A stretch of DNA of 64,000 nucleotides, from the NCBI GenBank assembly GCA_028356795.1, contig JAOMVH010000001.1:1-64000 (forward strand). Reading direction: 5' to 3'. The stretch is from Aliiglaciecola sp. (GTDB lineage Bacteria > Pseudomonadota > Gammaproteobacteria > Enterobacterales > Alteromonadaceae). Below the pieces are notes generated by a model, which saw only the letters and a list, made by a program, of their open reading frames with translations, ran no database searches and was not told the origin of the DNA. Below, one piece after another: positions 9,449 through 19,811 of the stretch; position 1 is the first letter of the stretch; each line of letters starts with the position of its first letter. Both the position numbers and the translations under genes were made by a program.

Positions 9449-12091
9449 TTAGAAGTCGTAAGACAGTCTTAGTCCAATAGTACGTGGTCTATTAGTTACC
9501 ACTTTCGGTGTGAACTGTTGATTATCGATGTACAAAATAGCGCTCTTATCGGTTAGGTTGTCGATATAAAGCTCTGCTTTCCATTCATCATTGGTGACAC
9601 CAAATGCCACATTCACAATGGCGTAGCTATCTTGCACGTAACGACCGCCTTTGAACGTTTGGCCATTAGAATCAGAGTAAGTGACGCCTTCATAGACATC
9701 GGCTTCTTGCTGAATCGTCAACCCAGAACCTGTGCCGTAAACTAACTGCGTAGTATCTTCAAGTACGTAAGCATCCATTTTCATGCTTGCTAAACGGTCA
9801 CCCGTATAAGAGATTGAACCATTCACGTAGCCCGTTAAACCGTCTGACAAATCATAGTAATAGCGAGCACGTAAGTTACCTGAAAACTCTGCAGAGTAGG
9901 GCAGACGACTACCCACGCCAGGCGCAATACCTTGAAGCTCAGCATTGATACGTGTGAGTTCAGTATCTAGCATGCTAAACGACGCATCAATAATGAGGTT
10001 TTCAGTTGCTAACCACGTGATGTCGGCATCTAAGCCTCGAATTTCGGCATCACCCACGTTATCAGTAAATACCAAGAAGCTAATGTTAGTCGGGTCAAAA
10101 CGCGATGTTTGTAAGTCAGTGATATCGGAATAATAGGCCGTCGCATTGACACGTAAAATACCGTCTAAGAAGTCACCTTTCATACCCACTTCAAAATTAT
10201 CTAGCGTATCGGTCAAAGAATAAACTGGGATTCGGAAACCTTCGAAAGCACCACTTTGATTCGTTGCCTGACCACCACCTACACGGTTAGTAACCGGGGG
10301 ACGGAAACCTTCAGAGTAGGTCGCGAAAAGCAGCACGTCGTCATTCACTTTCCAGTCTACTGACGCCTTTAAAATCACGTCGTCGGCAGTTAAGACACCG
10401 TCGTCGTCAAGCAAATCAACTTCCAATTGCCCATTGTTAATGGCTTCTTGGATGGCCGCTGGGTCTTCACCGACTGCGGTTAGTTCGTCAGGATTTAGCG
10501 TACCAAAAGCGCGAATACGTCGTGTGACATCTACAGTGGTTGTCGATCCTCTGAAGGTGTCTTCAATTTCATACCAACGAGCACCAAGTGTTGCCGTTAC
10601 AGAATCGGTTAAGTCATATTCAAATTGTCCAAATAAGGCTATTTGATCAATGGTATGAGTCACATCGTTTACGAAGCTCACTTCTGACTCAAATGGCCCA
10701 CCGTTGGTATTGATCCCTTCCGTACCGACTGTGGTGCGGCCTAAATCAGTGAAAAACCCTAGCTCAGTATTGGCGATTTGGAACTTACCCACGGTTTCTA
10801 AGTCTTGTGAATCATAGAAAATACCAGCGGTAACACGCCATGGATTATCGGTGGATGTATTCATACGAAGCTCATGAGTTAAGCGCGACGTACTAGTTTG
10901 TTCTTTATAGAATTTGGTAGGATCTAAACAACGCTCATCAGCGGGAGTTTCTGCTTCATAGTGATTACATACATAATAAGCGGCGAATAGTCCGCCATTG
11001 GTGTAGCCGGTGTAATCAATGGTTGAGCTAATTTCACGATCTAAATAACCACCGGTATACACGATATCAAGTTTGTCCAAGCGGCCTTCTAGCGTCCAGG
11101 TTGTTAAACCGAATTCATCATCGTTATCTTCTGGAACGAAGCGATTTGCGGAGCTTTCGCCTTCAAGGTTCGGGTCATAAGCAAACACCCCTTCAGTTTC
11201 AAGGGTTTGTTGGGTGTGCTGAACGAGTAACTTCCAATCATCGTTGATCAAGTAAGACAATCCGAAACGTACACCAGCATAGGTTGCGTCGTTACCATCT
11301 TCTTCGACTAATGCATCATTGTTGGGTGCTTCTACCGGTGTATTGGCCGGGTCTGATAAGACACCGCCTGAGATTCTATCAATAACCACCGCGCTGCCAT
11401 TGTACCCGCCGTTGCCCGGCTCATTAAGGATGTTGTCAATCCAACCTCCTTGATGTTCATTGTATGCAGCAACACGCACGGCCAAATCATCTGTTAGCGC
11501 GAAGTTCATATAAGCTTCAACCGTGTTGCTCATTTCGCCACCTTTGGTAAAGGCAACGTTAGTATCAACACCTGCTGAAAACCCTGAGTGATCGGGCTTT
11601 TTAGTAATTAGACGAACCGTACCTGATTGAGAACTTGCACCAAATAGTGTGCCTTGTGGTCCAGGAAGTACCTCTACACGCTCCATATCAGTGGCAAAAA
11701 TATCTAAATTACGGCCTTGCATGGAAACTGGCTGCTCATCGAGATAAAAAGCAACTGATGGCTGCAATGCTTGTACTGAGGATACCGCGATATTCGTTTG
11801 TGATGTTGCCGCTCCGCGAATGTAGATTTCATTTTGGCCAGGGCCTGTACCTTGAAATACTACATTGGGAAGAAACTCAACATAGTCTTGGAAGTTATCA
11901 ACACCAAGGTTTTCGAGTGCTTCACCGTTTAAAGCGGTAACAGAAACAGGAATAGCTTGAATGGACTCAGAGCGTTTTGTAGCCGTAACTTCGATCGTTT
12001 CGATTTGAGCCTTAGCAGTTTGCTCTTGTGCATATACAGGAGTGACGGCAAGTGCTGCAACGACGGCGCAACTCAGCTTAGTTTTTTTCAT
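9449..12091 (-). CDS. TonB-dependent receptor
   Basis: Signal peptide, 'IETIEVTATKRSESIQAIPVSVTALNGEAL' plug, 'VEVLPGPQGTLFGASSQSGTVRLITKKP', C-terminal aromatic 'RTIGLRLSYDF'. Confidence 0.95.
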   Translation of the reverse strand: MKKTKLSCAVVAALAVTPVYAQEQTAKAQIETIEVTATKRSESIQAIPVSVTALNGEALENLGVDNFQDYVEFLPNVVFQGTGPGQNEIYIRGAATSQTNIAVSSVQALQPSVAFYLDEQPVSMQGRNLDIFATDMERVEVLPGPQGTLFGASSQSGTVRLITKKPDHSGFSAGVDTNVAFTKGGEMSNTVEAYMNFALTDDLAVRVAAYNEHQGGWIDNILNEPGNGGYNGSAVVIDRISGGVLSDPANTPVEAPNNDALVEEDGNDATYAGVRFGLSYLINDDWKLLVQHTQQTLETEGVFAYDPNLEGESSANRFVPEDNDDEFGLTTWTLEGRLDKLDIVYTGGYLDREISSTIDYTGYTNGGLFAAYYVCNHYEAETPADERCLDPTKFYKEQTSTSRLTHELRMNTSTDNPWRVTAGIFYDSQDLETVGKFQIANTELGFFTDLGRTTVGTEGINTNGGPFESEVSFVNDVTHTIDQIALFGQFEYDLTDSVTATLGARWYEIEDTFRGSTTTVDVTRRIRAFGTLNPDELTAVGEDPAAIQEAINNGQLEVDLLDDDGVLTADDVILKASVDWKVNDDVLLFATYSEGFRPPVTNRVGGGQATNQSGAFEGFRIPVYSLTDTLDNFEVGMKGDFLDGILRVNATAYYSDITDLQTSRFDPTNISFLVFTDNVGDAEIRGLDADITWLATENLIIDASFSMLDTELTRINAELQGIAPGVGSRLPYSAEFSGNLRARYYYDLSDGLTGYVNGSISYTGDRLASMKMDAYVLEDTTQLVYGTGSGLTIQQEADVYEGVTYSDSNGQTFKGGRYVQDSYAIVNVAFGVTNDEWKAELYIDNLTDKSAILYIDNQQFTPKVVTNRPRTIGLRLSYDF

Positions 12092-12423
12092 GGACGATTA
12101 TGCCTTGTGTGGACTAGTTTTTAATGTTTTTAATTTCGTTTCTGTTCTTATTATTCGACTTAGATCATAATGGAATGAAATTAAAGTGCAAATTAGTTTC
12201 AGTACTAATTAAAATAATTAAGCTAAAATCTCATTCAGAGCGCGATAATTTCGGTGTGTTCAGCTTTTGTGCGCTTAAATGGTGTGTGCTTTCATTGTGA
12301 GCAAATTATTTGAGTAGATGTTTTCAGTGACAGGTTAATCCTCTATAGTGGTCGAAAGATTTTATTTTAATCCTTATCGGTCAATTATCAGGTCGAATTT
12401 CAGTCATAAAGGGATATCTCTCG

Positions 12424-14391
12424 TTGAACAATAAAAAGTTATCAAACCTGAATGCCAGCGTTTTTTATCCATCCTCAGTTGCAATTGTAATCCTCGTACT
12501 TTTTGCATTGCTTGCGCCAGAAGTTGCAGACAGTTTGTTCCAGCATATACAAAAAGTGATTGTTGATAACGGCAGTTGGTTTTATGTATTGAGTGTGGCC
12601 ATCATCCTACTCGTGGTTCTGTATTTGGGCTTTTCTCGATACGGTGAAATCCGCCTTGGCCCTGATCATGTTTCCCCTGATTATTCCTATGGAACCTGGC
12701 TATCCATGCTTTTTGCCGCAGGAATGGGGATTGGCCTAATGTTTTTTGGTGTCGCTGAGCCGGTGATGCACTTTCTGGCACCACCGACGGCACAAGCTGG
12801 TTCAGTAGAAGCCGTGCGTGAAGCCATGAAAACCACGTTTTTTCACTGGGGCGTACACGCATGGGCGATTTACGCTATCGTTGCGCTGATTCTGGCTTAC
12901 TTTAGTTTTCGCCATGAACTCCCCCTAACGTTGCGTTCGGCATTGTATCCATTGATTGGCGATAGGATCCATGGTTGGGCGGGGCACACCGTTGATATTT
13001 TTGCCGTGATCAGTACCATTTTTGGTGTGGCAACATCGTTGGGCCTTGGTGCATCCCAAATCAACGCGGGTCTGGCCTACCTGTTTAATATTGATGTCAG
13101 CAACACCAACCAAATATTGCTTATGGGCGGGATTATTACTTTGGCTGTTGTCTCAGTGGTCTCCGGTTTGGATAAAGGTATACGAAGACTCTCAGAGATA
13201 AACATGGGACTAGCGATTGGCCTATTAGTTTTGATTTTGGTGTTGGGACCTACGGTATTTTTATTAAAAGCTTACCTGCAAAACACCGGTGCTTATTTGT
13301 CGGATATTGTTAAAAACACCTTTAATCTTTTTGCCTATCAAAAAACTGATTGGATCGGTGGTTGGACAATTTTCTATTGGGGCTGGTGGCTGGCATGGGC
13401 GCCGTTTGTTGGACTCTTTATCGCTCGCATCTCAAAGGGGCGAACGATTCGCGAGTTTATGCTCGGAGTTCTTCTGATTCCTAGTGCGTTTACGCTACTT
13501 TGGATGACAGTATTTGGTAACTCTGCGATTGAATTAGTATTTGAACAGCAGCAAGTGAGGCTGGGAGAAATGGTCAATCAAGATGCGTCAGTCGCCCTGT
13601 TTGTATTCCTAGAAAACTTCCCATTCTCTGAGGCCCTCACTGCCATTGCCATATTAATGGTGGTGATATTCTTTGTGACATCATGTGACTCAGGTGCCAT
13701 GGTAGTCGATATGTTGTGCTCCTATGGAAACAATAATACACCGGTATGGCAGCGTATTTATTGGGCCGTTGGCGTGGGTGTCGTTGCTGCCATTTTATTA
13801 GCTGCTGGCGGACTGAGTGCCCTGCAAACAATGACCATAGCCTCAGCACTGCCGTTTGCGATTATTCTTCTATTAGCATTAGTCGGCCTGATGAAAGCAT
13901 TGCGGATCGAGGGGCATAAACGCGATAGCTTGCAGTCAAATACCTTGTCACTGCAACCTGATACCAGTTCAACTGATTGGCGAGAGAGACTGCGAAACGT
14001 CGTGAGTTTTCCGGACAAAATGGCGGTTGAGAGCTTCATTGAGCAAACAATTTTACCTGCTTTTGAAAATGTCTCAGAAGAATTCAAATCAAATCAAATT
14101 GATGTTGAGATCATCCATGATCAGCGTTCGGTTGAATTACGCGTTAAACATGGTGATGAACGAGACTTTGTCTATGGCGTTCACCGTCGAGGTCATGCCC
14201 AGCCAGGGTTTGCTTCTGGAGAAAATGAATTATTGGACAACGATGATGAACAGACATATTATCGCGCTGAAGTTCACTTGAGTGAAGGTGGACAAGACTA
14301 TTGCATTATGGGTTGGTCGAAGTTAGCAATTATTAATGATGTGGTAGATCAGTACCGTAAACACTTACATTTTCTGCATCTTGTGCGCTAA
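12424..14391 (+). CDS. BCCT-family (betaine/choline/carnitine) transporter, BetT-like, with C-terminal cytoplasmic extension
   Basis: 'AAGMGIGLMFFGVAEPVMHF', 'WTIFYWGWWLAWAPFVGLFIARISKGRTIREF'; start codon appears to be TTG. Confidence 0.93.
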   Translation: MNNKKLSNLNASVFYPSSVAIVILVLFALLAPEVADSLFQHIQKVIVDNGSWFYVLSVAIILLVVLYLGFSRYGEIRLGPDHVSPDYSYGTWLSMLFAAGMGIGLMFFGVAEPVMHFLAPPTAQAGSVEAVREAMKTTFFHWGVHAWAIYAIVALILAYFSFRHELPLTLRSALYPLIGDRIHGWAGHTVDIFAVISTIFGVATSLGLGASQINAGLAYLFNIDVSNTNQILLMGGIITLAVVSVVSGLDKGIRRLSEINMGLAIGLLVLILVLGPTVFLLKAYLQNTGAYLSDIVKNTFNLFAYQKTDWIGGWTIFYWGWWLAWAPFVGLFIARISKGRTIREFMLGVLLIPSAFTLLWMTVFGNSAIELVFEQQQVRLGEMVNQDASVALFVFLENFPFSEALTAIAILMVVIFFVTSCDSGAMVVDMLCSYGNNNTPVWQRIYWAVGVGVVAAILLAAGGLSALQTMTIASALPFAIILLLALVGLMKALRIEGHKRDSLQSNTLSLQPDTSSTDWRERLRNVVSFPDKMAVESFIEQTILPAFENVSEEFKSNQIDVEIIHDQRSVELRVKHGDERDFVYGVHRRGHAQPGFASGENELLDNDDEQTYYRAEVHLSEGGQDYCIMGWSKLAIINDVVDQYRKHLHFLHLVR

Positions 14392-14407
14392 TTTCGCACA
14401 TCTATAG

Positions 14408-14908
14408 ATGTCATCAAATCAGAGATTTATCATGCAAAGAGACGAAGAATTATTGGTTGCACTTCGAAAAGTGATTCGAGCCATCGATTTAAGGTCTAAA
14501 CAACTCAGTAAAGATGCCGGACTCACCGGTCCACAACTGCTAGTTATGCAAAGTATTGGCAAAGAACCAGGCATTATGGTTCGCCAAGTGGCACAAAACA
14601 TTAATCTTAGCCCAGCAACCGTCACCAGCATACTTGACCGATTGGAGTTGAAAGAGTTTGTGCAACGTATTCGAAGCACAGAAGATAAACGACGGGTAGG
14701 TGTGTTCCTGACTGAAAAAGGCCAGTTGATAATGCAAGATGCACCGCGGCCTTTTCAAGAGCACTTCGTCAATCGTTTTGCCCAATTAAAAGAATGGGAG
14801 CAGAGTCAGATGGTTTCCACTATCCAGCGCATTGCCAGTATGATGGATGCAGAAGATATTGATGCATCACCCGTTCTTGAAGTGGGAAGCTTAACGGAAA
14901 AACTCTAG
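14408..14908 (+). CDS. MarR-family transcriptional regulator
   Basis: 'LSPATVTSILDRLELKEFVQRIRSTEDKRRVGVFLTEKG'. Confidence 0.92.
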   Translation: MSSNQRFIMQRDEELLVALRKVIRAIDLRSKQLSKDAGLTGPQLLVMQSIGKEPGIMVRQVAQNINLSPATVTSILDRLELKEFVQRIRSTEDKRRVGVFLTEKGQLIMQDAPRPFQEHFVNRFAQLKEWEQSQMVSTIQRIASMMDAEDIDASPVLEVGSLTEKL

Positions 14909-14927
14909 GCTCAATAAGGGAGGATCC

Positions 14928-15266
14928 ATGAGCAACTTAACCTGGCAACAATTTGAGCATGTCGACATTCGAGTGGGTACCATTGTTGAAGCGATTGATT
15001 TTCCCGAAGCACGAAATCCAGCCTATCTACTTATTGTCGATTTCGGTGCTGATATCGGTACCAAAAAATCAAGCGCACAAATCACTGAGCACTATTCCAA
15101 GCAAGATTTGGTTGGTCGGCAGGTGTTGGGCGTAGTTAATTTCCCCCCGAAACAAATTGGTCCAATTATGTCTGAATGTCTAGTCACCGGCTTCTACGAT
15201 GAAAATGGTGCTGTGGTATTAGCCTCGGTCGATAGCGGTATCGCCAATGGCGCAAAATTAGGTTAA
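14928..15266 (+). CDS. csaA: tRNA-binding (CsaA-like) protein
   Basis: 'FEHVDIRVGTIVEAIDFPEARNPAYLLIVDFG...SSAQITEHYS...LVGRQVLGVVNFPPKQIGP'; ~112 aa OB-fold. Confidence 0.85.
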   Translation: MSNLTWQQFEHVDIRVGTIVEAIDFPEARNPAYLLIVDFGADIGTKKSSAQITEHYSKQDLVGRQVLGVVNFPPKQIGPIMSECLVTGFYDENGAVVLASVDSGIANGAKLG

Positions 15267-15351
15267 AAAACGTGATTCAAAACGAGTGTCGCATCTTTTT
15301 ATAGATACTTGCTGTTAGGCACTTTCAAGCTAATATTGATAAAAAAGGGTA

Positions 15352-16914
15352 ATGCAGTCAATAAAGGAGTCTGCTTTGGCAAAGCGAAATACACATACAA
15401 TTGATCAGGAAGTGACTTTCGAAGCACATCAAGAGCTAGTTTCGGTTACCGATGTGCGAGGAGTGATCACCTACGCAAATGATATTTTTTGCGATGTCGC
15501 CGGATATCACCAAGATGAGTTAATTGGTAAAAACCACAATATTGTTAGACATCCTGATATGCCAAAAGCTGCATTCGCTGACATGTGGGCAAAACTCGAG
15601 GCCGGCCAACCTTGGCGGGGAGCGGTAAAAAATCGTTGTAAAGATGGTCGCTATTATTGGGTGGACGCATTTGTGACACCGCAATTTACTGGCGATAAGC
15701 TAACTGGTTATCAATCAGTAAGAACGGTCCTAAAACCCAAATATAAGGCAAATGCACAAACGCTATATCAACAGATCAATTAGGGCAAGTTTAAATCTGA
15801 TAGTTTTGCATCAAGCATGAAAGCTAAGTCAATGCTGCTGATTATTGCGGGGTTAGTGCTAGCTACAGGTGCGCTCTTTATTCCCTTCTTTGCGTTTTTG
15901 ATTATAGCCTTACCTTTCCTCATATTTTACGACGAGCTAGTTGCAACATCAGAGTATGTCAGTCATTTGAAAAATGACTATGATAGTGTTTCACGACACG
16001 TTTATTGTGGTCGAGGGAGCCTTAGTGTGGTTCGCTTTAGAGCCAAAATGCTAGAGGGCAAACTTAAAACAATTCTTGGTCGCGTTGTAGACAGCGCCAA
16101 TGTATTAATGACCCGGGTTGATGGTCTCAATCAAGCATCTCTTAGTGCCAGTGAAGGTGTGAAGCAAGAAACGCAAGAGCTATTTCAAGTTAGTACCGCG
16201 GTTGAACAGATGACGTTAACTATTGCAGAGGTTGCCAGCAACACGGTTGATACTTCTACAAAAGTTGAGTCAGTGCATGCAGATTGCCGTTCAGCAACAG
16301 ATGCGATGTCGAAAACCAAGGAGCGCGTTATTGCGCTAGCCACAGAGGTATCTGCTTCGGCTAACGCCGCAGGTGAACTGGCCAGCGAAGCTGAACAAAT
16401 TGGCAACGTTATGCAAGAGATCCAAGGTATTGCTGACCAAACTAACTTACTTGCTCTAAATGCTGCCATTGAAGCAGCGCGGGCGGGCGAACAAGGGCGC
16501 GGTTTCTCAGTGGTTGCCGACGAGGTTCGAGCGTTATCAAGTCGAACCCACAGTGCTACCGAGCAAATTCAAACCTGAGTGAATGAGATCCAAGCGACCT
16601 TGTTAAAATGGTCATCTACTATGCACAAAGGCAAAGAAATGGCTGATGAGTGTGTAGAGGACACAAATACCAGCCGTGATATTGTCTTTAAGATATACGA
16701 TGAGGTGAGCATGATTGCTGATCTTACCGCGCAAATCTCTACAGCGTCTGAGCAGCAGAGTGTGGTGTCGAATGAGATTAGTCAAAACATTATTCGCATC
16801 AATACAATTTCTAATTCGAATCTTGAACAAGCCAACATTGTTAGCCAAGAAGCCGCTGATATTGAGGAGCGCACAAAAGTCCTGCGCTCTATGATGTTAA
16901 CTTTTAACAAGTAG
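15352..16914 (+). pseudogene. Aer-like PAS + methyl-accepting chemotaxis protein interrupted by two in-frame stop codons
   Basis: PAS ORF 15352-15783 ('EVTFEAHQELVSVTDVRGVITYANDIFCDVAGYHQDELIGKNHNIVRHPDMP'), TM + signalling ORF 15817-16578 ('[28 protein letters not shown]'), tail ORF 16579-16914. All are in one frame, separated only by TAG 15781-15783 and TGA 16576-16578. The true start is probably TTG 15376 behind AAGGAG. Confidence 0.8.
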
Positions 16915-16932
16915 CGCTCTAGTCGCTGTCTG

Positions 16933-17715
16933 CTAATTAACCAAGGTGGTGCCGCCATCTACCGGGATTATTTGACCGGTGATGAAGGCCCCAGCCTTGC
17001 TCGCCAGCATAATCGCTACACCCGCAATATCTGAGGCTTCTCCCCATCGACGCATGGGAATGCTTTGCAGTTCCTGTTCAAAAGCGGCTTGGTCTTCACT
17101 TAAGAACTCGGTCATTTTTGAGTAAAAGCGGCCAGGTGCAATGGCGTTAACTCGCACATGAGAAGACGCCAACTCATTCGCCAATACTCGGGTTAGTTGG
17201 TGGATAGCTGATTTTGATGCTGCATAACTAAAGGTGTCTAAACCATTACCTACGATACCGGCAATGGAACCAACGTTGATCACTGATGAGGACACCTTCG
17301 AGTTTGCATTGGCTGTTAACAAAGGTGTTAGGGCCTGGGTTAAAAAGAAAGGACTTTTTACGTTCACATCCATGACTTTATCCCAGCCAATCTCAGGAAA
17401 CTGTCCAAAAGGTGCCCCCCAAGCGGTGCCCGCGTTGTTAACTAATACATCTAAGTGGGTCTCTCTTTTATGCAATTCAGTAACTAGCTGAGTGACACCT
17501 TCTGCGGTCGAGACATCTCCAGGTAGTGGGATACATTCTCCGAACTGGCTCAGCTCTTTTGCCGCATTTAGGCATGCCTCGGCCTTTCTGGCGGTAATAT
17601 AAACTCGCTTAGCGCCCGCTTCTAGAAATCCTTGGGCCATAAACGCGCCTAAGCCTCTTGAGCCGCCAGTGACGAGACATATTTTGTCCTGCATTGAAAA
17701 TAGAGATTCGAACAT
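16933..17715 (-). CDS. SDR-family NAD(P)-dependent oxidoreductase
   Basis: 'CLVTGGSRGLGAFMAQGF', 'LVNNAGTAWG', 'YAASKSAIHQLTRVLANELA', 'ITGQIIPVDGG'. Confidence 0.95.
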   Translation of the reverse strand: MFESLFSMQDKICLVTGGSRGLGAFMAQGFLEAGAKRVYITARKAEACLNAAKELSQFGECIPLPGDVSTAEGVTQLVTELHKRETHLDVLVNNAGTAWGAPFGQFPEIGWDKVMDVNVKSPFFLTQALTPLLTANANSKVSSSVINVGSIAGIVGNGLDTFSYAASKSAIHQLTRVLANELASSHVRVNAIAPGRFYSKMTEFLSEDQAAFEQELQSIPMRRWGEASDIAGVAIMLASKAGAFITGQIIPVDGGTTLVN

Positions 17716-17920
17716 CCTTTTGATTTCCTTACTAGTGGGTTAGTAACCAAGGAATACAGCACACCTTGGCTCTTGCTTGTTTAAGGTAAAGTAACACAGG
17801 TTTTTGGCCAACCACATTTTTGTTGTGTCATCACTTTATGAGGATTAAGGATGTATTGCATATTCAGCTATTGACGTTTACTCTTCGGTCCATAATATGT
17901 GCGCTGAGTTAATGAGCTAA

Positions 17921-18820
17921 ATGACAACGATAACCCTTCTTGATGGCGGTATGGGGCAGGAGCTATTGCGCCGAAGCACGCGAAAAATCACCGAGCTCTG
18001 GTCTGCTGACATCATGTTAAATGAGCCTGAATTGGTGAGTGAATTACATCACGATTTTATTCGCAGTGGCTCTCGGGTGATTACACTGAATACTTACACC
18101 GCCACGCCCGAGCGTCTCAAGCGAGAAGGTGTGTATGAACACATCAATGGTTTACACCAATCAGCCATGGACGCGGCAATCTCTGCGATCAATCAATCAC
18201 AGCGCGATGATGTAAAAATAGCGGGTTGTTTACCACCGTTAGTGGCGAGTTATCGACCAGAAGTGTCTTTATCATTTGAACAGTCACTGGCGAGTTATCG
18301 TCAACTTGTCGACTTACAAGCACCAGCAAGCGACTTGTTTATGTGCGAGACAATGGCGTCAATTAATGAGGCCAAAGCAGCTTGCACTGCAGGCTTAGAA
18401 AGCGGTTTGCCCACTTGGGTGGCATTGACGGTAAGCGATACAAAACCAGGGTATTTACGAAGTGGCGAACGCCTAAGCACGGCAGTGAATGAAATCGAAT
18501 CATTGGGTGCAGACGCGATACTGCTTAATTGCAGCCAGCCTGAAGCCATTACTGCCAGCTGGTTGGGCCTGAAAAATACGAAAAAACCTATTGGGGCTTA
18601 CGCAAATGGATTTGTGTCAATTGCTGCCTTACATCCTGGTGGCACGGTCGAAGAATTAGAAGCCAGGCAAGATCTAAATCCACAGGAATACGCCGGTCAC
18701 GCCCTCAATTGGGTTGAAAATGGCGCGACAATCGTTGGTGGTTGCTGCGAAATCAGTCCCGCTCATATCAAAGTACTGCATCAAAGGTTGTGTGATGAAG
18801 GCTTTATCATCACTAGCTAA
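17921..18820 (+). CDS. Homocysteine S-methyltransferase family protein
   Basis: 'LLDGGMGQELLRR', 'ILLNCSQPEAI', Zn-ligand motif 'ATIVGGCCEISPAHI'. Confidence 0.92.
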   Translation: MTTITLLDGGMGQELLRRSTRKITELWSADIMLNEPELVSELHHDFIRSGSRVITLNTYTATPERLKREGVYEHINGLHQSAMDAAISAINQSQRDDVKIAGCLPPLVASYRPEVSLSFEQSLASYRQLVDLQAPASDLFMCETMASINEAKAACTAGLESGLPTWVALTVSDTKPGYLRSGERLSTAVNEIESLGADAILLNCSQPEAITASWLGLKNTKKPIGAYANGFVSIAALHPGGTVEELEARQDLNPQEYAGHALNWVENGATIVGGCCEISPAHIKVLHQRLCDEGFIITS

Positions 18821-18998
18821 CACCAAAGATCAACAGCCCGAGTGTCGTTTCGATATCTATATCGATAGTTATGACATAGTTCCTTTTAATCTATCCCATT
18901 TTTGAAATAGTCTTTTGCATTTTTATGTCTACTCTAGGCCAAGAGGGCTGTGAGATAATTATCCCAAGTTAAAATATTCAATAGAAGGAGTCGACATT

Positions 18999-19652
18999 AT
19001 GTTGGCCAAGCCGCTCACCGCAGCTAAAGCGTTGCTGCAAACTATGTTGTTAACCATGGTTGTTTCATTTAACACCTACGGCAACGAACCACAAAATCCA
19101 CAGGTTTTATTGGAGCAGGTGGCAAATGCCACATTCGCACGAATAGAACAAGAAAAGCAGCAAATTGCCACTGATCCAAATCACTTGAGAAGTATCATGG
19201 AGCAAGAGTTAATGCCTCATGTGGATCACAGGTTTGCTGCATTTAAAGTCTTGGGCAAACATTTTAGAACCGTGCCTAAAGACAAGCTGCCAGAGTTTGT
19301 CAGCGAGTTTAGACAATACTTAGTGTCGAATTTTGCCGTAGCGTTGGCCAGCTATGATGGACAGGAGGTACTGTTTCAGCCTATTCAAGACATTGGCAAG
19401 GGTAAAGAGATGAGTGTGAAGGCTATTATCCGTGAAAGTGGCCGGCCTGATATCAATATTACCTTTAAGCTTAGAAAGAGTAAGAAAACACAGCAATGGA
19501 AAACCTATGATTTAGTTGCAGAAGGCATCAGTTTGTTGTCGAGTAAGCGCAATGAGTTTTCATCATTGATTCGTCAACAAGGTATACAAGCTGCTATCGA
19601 CGCAATGAAAAACAAAAATGGCGAAGAGTTAACGGTTGCGGCTCGCAACTAA
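18999..19652 (+). CDS. MlaC/Ttg2D-like periplasmic phospholipid-binding protein
   Basis: Signal peptide; 'LMPHVDHRFAAFKVLGKHFRTVPKDKLPEFVSEFRQYLVSNFAVALASYDGQEV', 'WKTYDLVAEGISLLSSKRNEFSSLIRQQGI'. Confidence 0.88.
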   Translation: MLAKPLTAAKALLQTMLLTMVVSFNTYGNEPQNPQVLLEQVANATFARIEQEKQQIATDPNHLRSIMEQELMPHVDHRFAAFKVLGKHFRTVPKDKLPEFVSEFRQYLVSNFAVALASYDGQEVLFQPIQDIGKGKEMSVKAIIRESGRPDINITFKLRKSKKTQQWKTYDLVAEGISLLSSKRNEFSSLIRQQGIQAAIDAMKNKNGEELTVAARN

Positions 19653-19811
19653 TATCAAGCCTGCGTGTTAGCCCGTTGGGTTAGCACGCAATGTCACACC
19701 AATCAAATTAAACACACAATATCCATACTCTTTCATCGAGTCAATAACCCCTATGTGAAGTGGTGACAACGGAGGTTATCGCGCTGTAATATGTTGTTCC
19801 TAAGTTGCTAA

